Part shown: in pieces, positions 26,195 through 34,918 of the stretch
Layout of the letters: each line of letters begins with the position of its first letter
Position numbering within the stretch: the first letter of the stretch is position 1
NCBI GenBank assembly: GCA_015060205.1
Contig: SUYY01000019.1
Coordinates: 1 to 41,658, forward strand
From: Bacteroidales bacterium
GTDB taxonomy: Bacteria > Bacteroidota > Bacteroidia > Bacteroidales > UBA932
DNA length: 41,658 nt
Direction: 5' to 3'
The notes under the pieces: generated by a model
What the model was told of the DNA's origin: nothing
The model's database searches: none
Seen by the model: the letters and a program-made list of their open reading frames with translations, nothing else
Translations under genes and position numbers: made by a program

Positions 26195-27102
26195 TCTTCC
26201 TCCTTTACCGCTATCCTCAGTTTGGCGCTCCTTGCTCTGGTGTTTGCCGCGATTTCGCTTTCCTGCGGCAGAATAGGCTTGCGGTTGACTGCCTTGAGCG
26301 GCGCTTTCGAGTGTCCGTAAAAATCCTTCTCCACCTTTCCGTCTATGTTCCCTGCCTTGATGAAGTTCTTTACCATCCTGTCTTCGAGGGAGTGGTAGGT
26401 TATCACCACGAGTCTGCCTCCCTGCTTCAGCGACCTGGCTGCTCCGCTCAGGAACTTCTCGAGCGACTTCATCTCCTGATTCACCTCGATGCGGAGGGCC
26501 TGGTAGACCTTCGCGAGGAACTTGTGCTCGGCAAATTTCGGGAGAGCCTTCTCGATAGCCTTTCCAAGGTCTGCCGTGGTGTTTATCGGCGAGGTCATTC
26601 GTGCCTTCTCAATCATCTGCGCTATCCTTCTGCTGCCGTCCACCTCTCCGTAGATGCGCAGGATCTTCTCAATCTGCTCGACATCATAACTGTTGAGGAT
26701 GTCTGCGGCGGTAAGTTCAGCCTCCTGGTTCATTCTCATGTCCAAAGGAGCGTCATATCGGAATGAGAAGCCCCTCTCTGCTGTATCGAACTGGTGTGAT
26801 GACACTCCCAGGTCTGCAAGTATGCCGTCGATGCCATCCTTGTGTCCCTGGTTGAGCACATGGTTATGTATCCAGCGGAAGTCGCTGCGGATCAGTGTCA
26901 GACGCGGGTCGTCGATCCTGTTGCCTATTGCATCAAGGTCACGGTCAAAGGCGAGCACGCTGCCATTTTGTGATAAGCGTGAAAGAATTTCGGCAGTATG
27001 CCCGCCTCCACCGAATGTCGCGTCAGCGTAGACTCCATCTGCGGAACCTACCAAAGCGGATACACTTTCGTCTAGTAAAACTGAAGTATGATATTCTGAC
27101 AT
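26191..27102 (-). CDS. rsmH: 16S rRNA m4C1402 methyltransferase RsmH (MraW)
   Basis: The protein has 303 residues. SAM-binding motif I is VYADATFGGGGHTAEILSRL (about 20-40), followed by LAFDRDLDAIG and LADLGVSSHQFDTAERGFSFR, then the C-terminal YHSLEDRMVKNFIK and RARSAKLRIA. These are signature blocks of RsmH. It N4-methylates C1402 in the ribosomal P-site. It begins 15 nt after mraZ. Confidence 0.96.
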   Translation of the reverse strand: MSEYHTSVLLDESVSALVGSADGVYADATFGGGGHTAEILSRLSQNGSVLAFDRDLDAIGNRIDDPRLTLIRSDFRWIHNHVLNQGHKDGIDGILADLGVSSHQFDTAERGFSFRYDAPLDMRMNQEAELTAADILNSYDVEQIEKILRIYGEVDGSRRIAQMIEKARMTSPINTTADLGKAIEKALPKFAEHKFLAKVYQALRIEVNQEMKSLEKFLSGAARSLKQGGRLVVITYHSLEDRMVKNFIKAGNIDGKVEKDFYGHSKAPLKAVNRKPILPQESEIAANTRARSAKLRIAVKEEE

Positions 27103-27117
27103 TTGACGGATCCTCCT

Positions 27118-27573
27118 CTATCTAAGATCAGACAGTGAACCGGCAATGGATAAGAATTCTTCGTTTGAAATGACGCTGGACTCAAACTTTTCCTTGGCCC
27201 AGATTTCGATCTTGTAATCGTTGCCGGAGAAAACGACTTCCTTGGTCACGCCGATCATTTCAAGAAGTTTCTTCGGAACAGTAATGCGACCCAACTTTGC
27301 ATCTGGTTCCACCATGGTGCAGTTGTGCATATATGCTCTCCAGAATTTAGCGTGACTTTCGTTGAAGGCTGGGTTCAGACGCGAACGCACCTCCTCCGAC
27401 TGGCGTTCCCACTCCGACATGGTGAACATTTCGAGGCAGTCCGAGAAGGTGTCCTTCCTGATGACGAACCTCATGTCCCCGTCGGCAGGCATGATGCCCT
27501 TGAAGGCGGCAGGGAAAATGAGCCTTCCCTTGTCGTCTACCTTCGCACCATATTCGCCGAAAAACTTGATCAT
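27118..27573 (-). CDS. mraZ: MraZ, DNA-binding regulator of the dcw cluster
   Basis: The protein has 151 residues with two tandem SpoVT/AbrB-like half-domains, each holding the MraZ DxxxR-type signature: DDKGRLIFPAAFK (about 13-25) and DAKLGRITVPKKLLEM (about 84-99). MraZ forms a ring and, in E. coli, represses its own operon by binding repeats with a 10-bp period. It is the first gene of the minus-strand cluster. Four TGGAA repeats with exactly that period lie between 27625 and 27659, just upstream of its -7 element. Confidence 0.95.
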   Translation of the reverse strand: MIKFFGEYGAKVDDKGRLIFPAAFKGIMPADGDMRFVIRKDTFSDCLEMFTMSEWERQSEEVRSRLNPAFNESHAKFWRAYMHNCTMVEPDAKLGRITVPKKLLEMIGVTKEVVFSGNDYKIEIWAKEKFESSVISNEEFLSIAGSLSDLR

Positions 27574-27607
27574 AAATAAATTGGATTTTCTTTCACGCTA
27601 TCGTCTG

Positions 27608-27615
27608 CAAATGTA
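27608..27615 (-). promoter_or_regulatory. -7 promoter element for mraZ / dcw cluster
   Basis: On the minus strand TACATTTG (27615-27608) matches TAnnTTTG perfectly. The start of transcription would be near 27601, giving a leader of about 28 nt. There is no TTTG in the -33 position; the repeats at 27625-27659 occupy that region instead. Confidence 0.7.
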
Positions 27616-27624
27616 TGAATAATT

Positions 27625-27659
27625 TTCCATTTTCTTCCACATTCTTCCAAATTTTTCCA
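27625..27659 (-). promoter_or_regulatory. Probable MraZ operator: four TGGAA repeats, 10-bp period
   Basis: On the plus strand TTCCA occurs at 27625, 27635, 27645 and 27655 (TGGAA on the minus strand), each unit exactly 10 bp from the next. The spacer bases are A/T-rich and variable. The array starts 10 bp upstream of the mraZ -7 element and covers its -33 region, the place for a repressor. Known MraZ boxes in E. coli are TGGGN repeats with the same 10-bp period. The binding protein is inferred. Confidence 0.75.
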
Positions 27660-27695
27660 CAAACTTTTCAACAGGGTAGAATCGAAAAATATTTG

Positions 27696-27703
27696 TAGTT
27701 TTG
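27696..27703 (+). promoter_or_regulatory. -7 promoter element for the M23 peptidase gene
   Basis: TAGTTTTG is a perfect TAnnTTTG match 20 nt before the ATG at 27723. No TTTG box is seen upstream. The promoter is divergent from that of mraZ, with the TGGAA array between them. Confidence 0.6.
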
Positions 27704-27722
27704 CAACCACTAATTATGTGAA

Positions 27723-28964
27723 ATGAGAAAGTTGAACATTATATTGCTTGCATTGACGGTAATTGCGTCGTGTAAAGTCGTTTCGCAGCGAGAAGAAAAC
27801 GCTGCCGGACCTGTCTCGGAGACTGTTTCCCAACCTCTCGGCTTCTGCCCTGATTCTCTCAGATGTGTCGAGGGACAGGTCCGTAATGGCCAGTTCTTTT
27901 CCACACTTCTCGGATCGCTCGGAATGTCCGCTCAGGATGCCTACAACCTCACTCATGCCACATCTGATGTATTCGATGTCAAGACACTTCGTGTAGGAAA
28001 CTCTTATCAGGCATATTATTCCGCTTCCGATTCTCTGGAGTATCTTGTATATGACCGTGACAGAACAAGCCGTGTGGTCTTTTCCTGCAGGATGCCGTAT
28101 GATGCCTGGGTATATGAGAAACCTGTCACCATTGAAGACAGATATGCCGATGTCACCATCAATACCTCACTTTGGGTGGATATGCGCGAGGCTGGCGTAT
28201 CTCCTGAACTTATCATTTCATTGTCAGACATTTACGCATGGACAGTGGATTTCTTCGGACTCCAGAAGGGAGACCGTTTCAGGGTCCTCTATGAAGAGAA
28301 GATGTGCGATGGGGAAGTGGTTGCGGTCGATACTGTGCGATATGCGATATTCTCACGTGACGGTCAGGATCTGCCTTCGATAATGTTCAACCAGAAGGAC
28401 GGAGGAAATATCTACTGGAACGAAAAAGGGGAGAGCATGAGAAAGGCCTTCCTGAAGGCACCTTTGAAATTCTCCCGCATCAGTTCTGGATTTTCCTATG
28501 CCCGCAGACATCCGGTCACAAGAAGAGTGCAGCCTCACACCGGAGTGGATTATGCCGCACCGAAAGGCACTCCCGTGATGACTATCGGAGACGGTGTGGT
28601 CACCAGCATGAAATACGAGGGGGCCGGTGGAAATACCATCAGGATCAGACACAATTCGGTATATTCGACAGCCTATCTCCATCTTTCGGGATATGCGAAA
28701 GGGTTGAAGACAGGTCAGAGGGTCCGTCAGGGTCAGGTCATAGGATATGTCGGCTCTACCGGCCGTTCTACAGGTCCTCATCTTGATTTCAGGGTATGGA
28801 AAAACGGAAGTCCTATCAACCCTCTCAAGATGCAATCTCCTCCTGCCGAGCCGATAAAGGAAGAACATATGTCAGATTTTAAAGCCACATATGCTGAATG
28901 TCAGGTACTTATCGACACCATCCAGGCATCTTCAGTAGCATCAAAACTTTTTGAATTGTTATAA
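27723..28964 (+). CDS. Lipoprotein M23-family (LytM) peptidase with altered zinc motif
   Basis: The protein has 413 residues. It has a lipoprotein signal peptide with lipobox VIASC17. Residues about 40-240 form an N-terminal region of the kind found in Bacteroidetes M23 proteins. The C-terminal LytM/M23 domain spans about 248-370. Expected active-site positions: H272 and D276 in HTGVD, H320 in YLHLSGY and H353 in GPHLDF. The second histidine of the usual HxH, a zinc ligand, is D355 here. The protein could therefore be an endopeptidase with an H-D-D zinc site or a non-catalytic LytM activator; I recall similar HLD motifs in this phylum but cannot verify that. It is divergent from mraZ and probably works in peptidoglycan remodelling. 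Confidence 0.88.
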   Translation: MRKLNIILLALTVIASCKVVSQREENAAGPVSETVSQPLGFCPDSLRCVEGQVRNGQFFSTLLGSLGMSAQDAYNLTHATSDVFDVKTLRVGNSYQAYYSASDSLEYLVYDRDRTSRVVFSCRMPYDAWVYEKPVTIEDRYADVTINTSLWVDMREAGVSPELIISLSDIYAWTVDFFGLQKGDRFRVLYEEKMCDGEVVAVDTVRYAIFSRDGQDLPSIMFNQKDGGNIYWNEKGESMRKAFLKAPLKFSRISSGFSYARRHPVTRRVQPHTGVDYAAPKGTPVMTIGDGVVTSMKYEGAGGNTIRIRHNSVYSTAYLHLSGYAKGLKTGQRVRQGQVIGYVGSTGRSTGPHLDFRVWKNGSPINPLKMQSPPAEPIKEEHMSDFKATYAECQVLIDTIQASSVASKLFELL

Positions 28965-29027
28965 AATCTGAAATTATATATGCGTCTGCAATAAAAAGGC
29001 TGTTTTCAAACAAATAGGATACAAGTC

Positions 29028-32000
29028 ATGAAAAGAATACTTTCTTTCCTGTGTACTCTGGCGGCACTGCTTGCCGTCAGTTGCGACAATCCCGACATCC
29101 AACCTCCGACATCGGAACCGGATACGCCGCCGGTGGTGGAAGAACCTGATAAATATAAGCAGATAATTGTCACTTTCGATGTCCCGTCAAACGTGGAACT
29201 TCGCCCGAATTCAAAACTTGTCATTCAGTTCACGGTGGAGTCATCTCTGCCTGCGACAGTTGAAGTTGACGCCAAGGGCGGGGTGACAGCAGACATTTTC
29301 GAACAGTCTGAATACGGCGTCTATGATCTCGCTATAACAGCAGGTGAGAAACTCGACCCGATATGCATCATTGATGTCATCGTCTATAATGAGAGGGAAA
29401 CAGTAATCCGGACTCTCGAGATACGGACACTGGGACAGCAGGACCCCGAAAACCCTGACCCTGAAAATCCTGATCCGGATATTCCGGAAACGGAAGTCCT
29501 GCATATCTTTGACACGTCGTCATATGCAGTCGGAAAAGAAGGAGGAGAAGTGACTCTTGTATATATATCCAATGTGGATTGCAATGTGGAGTTCCTTGAC
29601 GGAGCCGATGCGTGGATTTCCCTTGTGCCGGATACAAGAGGCATTGAGACTCACTATCTGTCGATATACGTGAAACCTAATGATGGTGGTTTCCGAATCG
29701 GAAGATTAAGGCTTACGACAAAGAGCGGATCGAGTGCCATAGAATACACGATACGACAGATCAGCGTCAATGGTGAGGATGAAATTCTGGAGAATGCCAC
29801 TGAAAATAACTATATATATATTGACTCAAAGGAACAGGTCGTAGAACTGGCATATAGAGCGAATGTGGAATGCAAGGCAATAATAGAAAACGGTTCGGAC
29901 ACATGGCTCAGTATAATGCCCGGCTCTAAGGCGGCAGATTCCAATATCATTTATATAAAGGCAACTGAGAACAAAAGCACCACAGATTCGAGAACAGGAA
30001 GTGTCGTGATCGAATCATTGTACGGATTTGGAAGAATCGATTTCCACATCAATCAAAGCGCATTGGTTCCGGATGAATTCGACTGGACTTCAATGCCGGA
30101 CGACGAGATATGGTATGTGACCAGGCGGCAGGGTGAAGATAACTTAGGACTGGGTTCCTACATTTCCAATTCCTATTCAGACGGACTGGGAAAACTTAAG
30201 TTCAGCGAGCCTCTGACCTCCATTTCCGACATGAATATAAATTCGGAGGTCACTCAACTCTATCTTCCGGACAAGGTCGAGAACATGACGAATGTAACGA
30301 TCATGAATTCAAACCTAACTCTGCTCAAATTGCCGGCAAATCTGAAAACCATGCAGTTCTGCAATATCTTCGACAATTTCCAACTGCGCAAGATTGCAGG
30401 AGAACTGGCGACAGAGGACGGAAGGGCTGCTGTCATTGACGACAGGATGGTATTGTTTGCCCCTGCAGGAATTGCCGAATATACAGTTCCCGATGGAGTA
30501 AAACTGATTGACAAAAGGGTATTCTACAATAATAAGGAACTGAAGAAACTCGTATTGCCGGAAGGAGTGGAAGAACTGCGGGAAATGGCAATCAGCGAAA
30601 GTGCGATTGAAGAACTGACTCTTCCTTCGACATTGAAGACCATTGACTTATATGGACTTTCATGTCTGCCTGAACTGAATCGGATAGATGGAGCATCAGA
30701 TATGATAACTGACGACGGAATGGCTGTGATAGTTGAAGATTTTCCGTCTGTCGGATGTAAATCACTATTACTGTATAAAAACGGAAGTACTGCTTCCGAA
30801 TACAGTATTCCCGAGGGTGTGACCGACTTGTATCCACAGGCATTCTATAGAGCAGAATCACTGAAGGAAGTCAATATCCCGGCATCTGTCATGAATGTGA
30901 ACGGATATTCAGGTTTCTATCAGACCTACCTTGAGAAGATCAGCGGCCCTAATGTTCTTGAAGATGGCCGCAGTCTGGTGATAGACGGCAGACTGGAGTA
31001 TGTCGCTCCTGCGGGTCTTCGGGAATATACGACTCCTGCAGGTGTAAAGGTGCTCTCATCATATGCCCTCGCGGACAAACCTGAATTGGAGACTGTAGTC
31101 GTTTCTGACGATGTGGAGACGGTTGAAGGTCTCGGATATCTTTTATGGCTTGATCCTAATCTTAAGAACGTTACACTCTCGGCACAACTCAAGACTCTCG
31201 GATACGATCCGTTCGGAACGGGGAAAGATGTCATCAGTGAAAATGTCGAGAACATACACATCCGCTCGAAGTATCCGCCTACTGTGGCATATAACAATCC
31301 TCTTGATATGAATTACCTGCCGAAAGCCACTATCTATGTGCAGGAAGACCAGGTCAACAGATACAAGTCATCACCAAGTTGGAGGATCTATGCGGACAAG
31401 ATACGACCTTATGATTACGGTGACCTGAGCCGTTTCGATCCGGAATACTACATGACCGAAGACTATTCCAAGGATGGAACGGTCGTGACCTTGCAGACTG
31501 TATCCAAGGGCAACGGTATCGATATCGTCCTCATGGGTGACGCATACTCTGACCGTGAGATAGAAGACGGCACATATAGGAATGACATGGAATTCCTGGC
31601 TGAGCATCTGTTTGACGAAGAGCCTTTCAAGACATATAAGGACTTCTTCAATGTCTATTATGTCACCGTCGTATCTGACTATGAGGGTTACGAATATGGT
31701 GCATCGGCACTTGCCGGACAATTCGGAGAAGGAACCAGAGTGGGAGGTAACGATGCAGAAGCCATACGCTATGCCTTGAAGGCACTTCCTGAAGAAAGGA
31801 TGGATGACGCCATGATTGTCGTATCCATGAATTCGGATAGATATGCGGGTACATGCTATTTGCGCCTCCCTGAACACAGGAACGATTATGCCTCGGGACT
31901 TACCATATCCTATTTCCCTAGAAGTACTGACAAAGCATTGTTTGTCGGACTTCTCCATCACGAGGCAAACGGTCATGGATTCGCTAAACTGGGTGACGAA

Positions 32001-32480
32001 TACTTCTATGAGCGTAATGGAAGAATACCGTCATCTGTGATTGAAACCGAAACGAATCAACACAACATCTACGGATGGTGGAAGAACATAGACTATGTGT
32101 CTGATCCTGAGGAGGTCAGATGGGCGCATTTCCTGGCAGATGAAAGATATTCATATGACGGTCTTGGAGTCTATGAAGGAGCATCCACATATATTTACGG
32201 AGCCTACAGACCTACCTACACCAGCATCATGGATGAAAACCTCGGTGGATTCAACGCTCCGTCCCGTGAAGCCATCTACTACAGGATACACAAACTTGCA
32301 TACGGACCTGACTGGGAGTATGACTATGAGAAATTCGTAGAATACGACTCAATCAGCCGCAAGACCGCCCCACAGAAGTCTGTGCCGATGTCGCGCAGCA
32401 TGAGAAACTACGTGGAGAAGGTCAATGTTCCTACAACACCTCCTGTGGTTATTCCGCAAACCTGGAGAGATGCAAAATGA
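29028..32480 (+). CDS. Lipoprotein M64 (IgA-protease-type) metallopeptidase with BACON and LRR repeats
   Basis: The protein has 1150 residues. The lipobox is LAVSC19, followed by DNPD, acidic residues compatible with surface export in Bacteroidetes, and a Pro-rich linker. A first Ig-like region runs about 45-135, then a Glu-Asn-Pro-Asp linker (138-154). Two BACON domains follow at about 158-244 and 255-344, each with a ...W(I/L)S(L/I)xP core. BspA-type leucine-rich repeats run about 365-790 (LPEGVEEL, LPSTLKTI, IPASVMNV). The M64 domain is about 845-1110, with H978-E-A-N-G-H983-G...L-x-DEY as the metal site. C. ramosum IgA protease belongs to M64, but no substrate is shown here. The tail ends TPPVVIPQTWRDAK, a motif shared with the next gene, which overlaps by 4 nt. 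Confidence 0.88.
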   Translation: MKRILSFLCTLAALLAVSCDNPDIQPPTSEPDTPPVVEEPDKYKQIIVTFDVPSNVELRPNSKLVIQFTVESSLPATVEVDAKGGVTADIFEQSEYGVYDLAITAGEKLDPICIIDVIVYNERETVIRTLEIRTLGQQDPENPDPENPDPDIPETEVLHIFDTSSYAVGKEGGEVTLVYISNVDCNVEFLDGADAWISLVPDTRGIETHYLSIYVKPNDGGFRIGRLRLTTKSGSSAIEYTIRQISVNGEDEILENATENNYIYIDSKEQVVELAYRANVECKAIIENGSDTWLSIMPGSKAADSNIIYIKATENKSTTDSRTGSVVIESLYGFGRIDFHINQSALVPDEFDWTSMPDDEIWYVTRRQGEDNLGLGSYISNSYSDGLGKLKFSEPLTSISDMNINSEVTQLYLPDKVENMTNVTIMNSNLTLLKLPANLKTMQFCNIFDNFQLRKIAGELATEDGRAAVIDDRMVLFAPAGIAEYTVPDGVKLIDKRVFYNNKELKKLVLPEGVEELREMAISESAIEELTLPSTLKTIDLYGLSCLPELNRIDGASDMITDDGMAVIVEDFPSVGCKSLLLYKNGSTASEYSIPEGVTDLYPQAFYRAESLKEVNIPASVMNVNGYSGFYQTYLEKISGPNVLEDGRSLVIDGRLEYVAPAGLREYTTPAGVKVLSSYALADKPELETVVVSDDVETVEGLGYLLWLDPNLKNVTLSAQLKTLGYDPFGTGKDVISENVENIHIRSKYPPTVAYNNPLDMNYLPKATIYVQEDQVNRYKSSPSWRIYADKIRPYDYGDLSRFDPEYYMTEDYSKDGTVVTLQTVSKGNGIDIVLMGDAYSDREIEDGTYRNDMEFLAEHLFDEEPFKTYKDFFNVYYVTVVSDYEGYEYGASALAGQFGEGTRVGGNDAEAIRYALKALPEERMDDAMIVVSMNSDRYAGTCYLRLPEHRNDYASGLTISYFPRSTDKALFVGLLHHEANGHGFAKLGDEYFYERNGRIPSSVIETETNQHNIYGWWKNIDYVSDPEEVRWAHFLADERYSYDGLGVYEGASTYIYGAYRPTYTSIMDENLGGFNAPSREAIYYRIHKLAYGPDWEYDYEKFVEYDSISRKTAPQKSVPMSRSMRNYVEKVNVPTTPPVVIPQTWRDAK

Positions 32481-32647
32481 CAGACCACATGAATAAGATA
32501 TTCAGATATTTCCTTCTGTTCTGCGTGGCAGTGCTGCTTACTTCCTGCGGCACTGCACGCAAGGCTGAGGAAAAAGAAAAGGAGGCCAAGCCTCCTCATA
32601 CTCCGCCGGTAGTAGTTCCTGAAACATGGCGGGAAACAATTCAGTAA
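32477..32647 (+). CDS. Small lipoprotein sharing the C-terminal tail of the M64 peptidase
   Basis: The protein has 56 residues from the ATG at 32477 (ATGA overlap with the M64 stop), or 52 from the ATG at 32489 (MNKIFRYF), which makes a better signal peptide. The lipobox LLTSC is followed by GTARKAEEKEKEAKPP, a short charged linker, and the tail HTPPVVVPETWRETIQ. No folded domain fits, so the mature product is essentially a lipid anchor, a charged spacer and the tail. Nine of ten positions in TPPVVxPxTWR-type residues match the end of the M64 protein, with different codons. I know no named family. Its overlap with the peptidase gene suggests a joint function. It ends 4 nt before the convergent glpF. 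Confidence 0.8.
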   Translation: MTDHMNKIFRYFLLFCVAVLLTSCGTARKAEEKEKEAKPPHTPPVVVPETWRETIQ

Positions 32648-32651
32648 TCCT

Positions 32652-33410
32652 CTAGAAAAGAAGCAGATAAGTCAATGCTGCAGCAGCGGCTCCGACAATC
32701 GGACCAGCCACCGGCACCCAACTGTAGCACCATCCGCTCTTTCCCTTGTTCTTCATAGGAAGGATTGCGTGTGCGATTCTTGGTGCAAGGTCGCGGGCCG
32801 GGTTGATCGCATAGCCTGTCGCTCCACCCAAAGACATACCTATCGCCATGATCAGACAGGTCACAGGGAATGCTCCGAGTTCTCCCATTCCGATGTGCAG
32901 ATGTACTCCTGCGGCATCCAGGGTAGGTACATTTGCATCATATCCGAATATGAGAATCACAAATACAAGCAGCCATGATGCAAGAGCCTCGCAGAAGAAA
33001 TTCCTCATCTTGTGACCTTCGATTGCAGGCATGGTGCAGAACGTTCCGAGTTTTGTGCCGGGATCTTCGGTTGCATCATAGTGGTCTTTGTAGAAAAGCC
33101 ATACCAGAAGCGCACCGGTGAATCCGCCAAGCATCTGTGCAATCACATATCCCGGAACTGCGCTCCATTCCATAGTACCGGCAATCGCACAGCCTATGCT
33201 TACCGCAGGGTTGAGGTGTGCTCCCGAAATCGATCCGGATATGAATACTCCCACCATTACGGCAAAACCCCATCCGAGGGTGACTACAATCCATCCTGCT
33301 CCCTTCGCCTTGCTCTTGTCCAGGCTTGTTGCGGCGCAGACGCCGTCTCCGAGAAGTATCAGCACCATTGTGCCGATGAACTCGAAAATATACTTGATAT
33401 ACATTTCCAT
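32652..33410 (-). CDS. glpF: Glycerol facilitator GlpF (aquaglyceroporin, MIP family)
   Basis: The protein has 252 residues with six membrane segments and two half-helices carrying NPA motifs: SGAHLNPAVS (N67) and YAINPARDLAPR (N203). The aspartate after the second NPA (NPARD) is typical of glycerol-conducting members rather than strict water channels. It sits 8 nt downstream of glpK and supplies it with glycerol by facilitated diffusion. Confidence 0.95.
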   Translation of the reverse strand: MEMYIKYIFEFIGTMVLILLGDGVCAATSLDKSKAKGAGWIVVTLGWGFAVMVGVFISGSISGAHLNPAVSIGCAIAGTMEWSAVPGYVIAQMLGGFTGALLVWLFYKDHYDATEDPGTKLGTFCTMPAIEGHKMRNFFCEALASWLLVFVILIFGYDANVPTLDAAGVHLHIGMGELGAFPVTCLIMAIGMSLGGATGYAINPARDLAPRIAHAILPMKNKGKSGWCYSWVPVAGPIVGAAAAALTYLLLF

Positions 33411-33418
33411 GATTGTGA

Positions 33419-34906
33419 TTATTTATCGGTTAGTGTTCTTCTGATGGCGTCGGCCCATCCGGCCTTGAGGCTTTGGACCGCCTCCGGGTCTGCAGAAGGA
33501 TTGAACTCGCGTTCAACTCCCCACTGGCTCTTGATATGGTCGATGCTTTCCCAATATCCCACTGCGAGTCCTGCAAGATATGCCGCTCCAAGGGCTGTTG
33601 TCTCCGTTACCGTAGGTCTGATGACCGAAGTGCCTAGAATATCTGCCTGGAACTGCATCAGGAGGTTGTTCCTTGATGCACCTCCGTCCACCTTCAGTTC
33701 CTTTAGGGTGATGCCTGCGTCCTTCTGCATGGCATTCACGATGTCCATTGTCTGGAACGCGATGCCTTCAAGTGCAGCACGTGCAATATGTGCCCCCTTA
33801 GTACCTCTGCTTATGCCGTATATGCTTCCCTTGGCATATTGGTCCCAATGAGGTGCACCAAGTCCTGTAAGTGCAGGCACGAAATATACTCCTCCGTTGT
33901 CCGGGACGCTTGCCGCAAGTTCTTCAACTTCAGAAGACGACCTGATGATCCCGAGTCCGTCACGCAGCCACTGCACTACCGAACCGGCAACGAAGATGCT
34001 GCCCTCGAGTGCATAGTTGACCTTGTCTCCGATTTTCCATGCGATGGTGGTCAGAAGATTGTTGGACGACATTATAGGTCTCTCTCCGCTGTTCATCAGG
34101 AGGAAGCATCCGGTGCCGTAGGTGTTCTTCACCGAGCCTGCCTCCGTGCACATCTGACCGAAAAGCGCAGCCTGCTGGTCGCCCGCTATACCCGCGACAG
34201 GTACCTCATGGGCGAAAAGTGTGGTCTTGGTATATCCGTACACCTCGCTTGAAGACTTCACCTGAGGCATCATTGATTCCGGAATGTCGAAAAGTTGCAG
34301 GAGTTCCTTGTCCCACTGCAGGGTGTGGATGTTGAAGAGCATTGTCCTGGATGCATTGCTGACATCTGTCACGTGCACCTCGCCCCTTGTAAGCATCCAG
34401 ATGAGCCATGTGTCTACTGTGCCGAAGCGCAACTTGCCTTCTTCCGCCTTCTGACGTGCTCCAGGCACATTCTCCAGAATCCATCTGATCTTTGTGGCAC
34501 TGAAATATGCGTCGATGATAAGACCGGTCTTGCTTCGGATAAGGTCGGTGCGGCCGTCTCTCTTGAGGCTGTCGCAATATTCCGAGGTCCTGCGGTCCTG
34601 CCAGACGATGGCATTGTACACCGGTGTGCCGGTCTCGGCATCCCACACTATGGTGGTCTCACGCTGGTTGGTGATGCCGATTGCCGCCAAGTTCAGACCG
34701 TTGATGTCAATGGAAGTGATGGCCTCTGCAATGACTGATGCCTGTGATGACCATATTTCCATAGGATTATGCTCTACCCAGCCCGGTTTCGGGAATATCT
34801 GGGTGAACTCCTTCTGAGACACAGCCATTGTCCGGCCATGCCTGTCAAATACGATTGCCCTCGAACTGCTGGTTCCCTGGTCGAGGGCGAGTATGTATTT
34901 ATCCAT
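33419..34906 (-). CDS. glpK: Glycerol kinase
   Basis: FGGY-family kinase of 495 residues with ATP and glycerol motifs: [19 protein letters not shown] (5-23), [36 protein letters not shown], the FGGY signature region [22 protein letters not shown], and [18 protein letters not shown]. It makes sn-glycerol 3-phosphate. The start lies 12 nt after the miaB stop with no room for its own promoter, so it is probably transcribed from the miaB promoter. No glycerol-3-phosphate dehydrogenase is in the window. Confidence 0.96.
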   Translation of the reverse strand: MDKYILALDQGTSSSRAIVFDRHGRTMAVSQKEFTQIFPKPGWVEHNPMEIWSSQASVIAEAITSIDINGLNLAAIGITNQRETTIVWDAETGTPVYNAIVWQDRRTSEYCDSLKRDGRTDLIRSKTGLIIDAYFSATKIRWILENVPGARQKAEEGKLRFGTVDTWLIWMLTRGEVHVTDVSNASRTMLFNIHTLQWDKELLQLFDIPESMMPQVKSSSEVYGYTKTTLFAHEVPVAGIAGDQQAALFGQMCTEAGSVKNTYGTGCFLLMNSGERPIMSSNNLLTTIAWKIGDKVNYALEGSIFVAGSVVQWLRDGLGIIRSSSEVEELAASVPDNGGVYFVPALTGLGAPHWDQYAKGSIYGISRGTKGAHIARAALEGIAFQTMDIVNAMQKDAGITLKELKVDGGASRNNLLMQFQADILGTSVIRPTVTETTALGAAYLAGLAVGYWESIDHIKSQWGVEREFNPSADPEAVQSLKAGWADAIRRTLTDK

Positions 34907-34918
34907 AATTATGTGGTG

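Noticed and set aside
27631..27663. DnaA boxes (TTTTTCCACA-like) suggesting a replication origin
   Set aside because: The TTCCA matches are explained better by the exact 10-bp MraZ-type array upstream of mraZ; no dnaA, dnaN or gidA is nearby.
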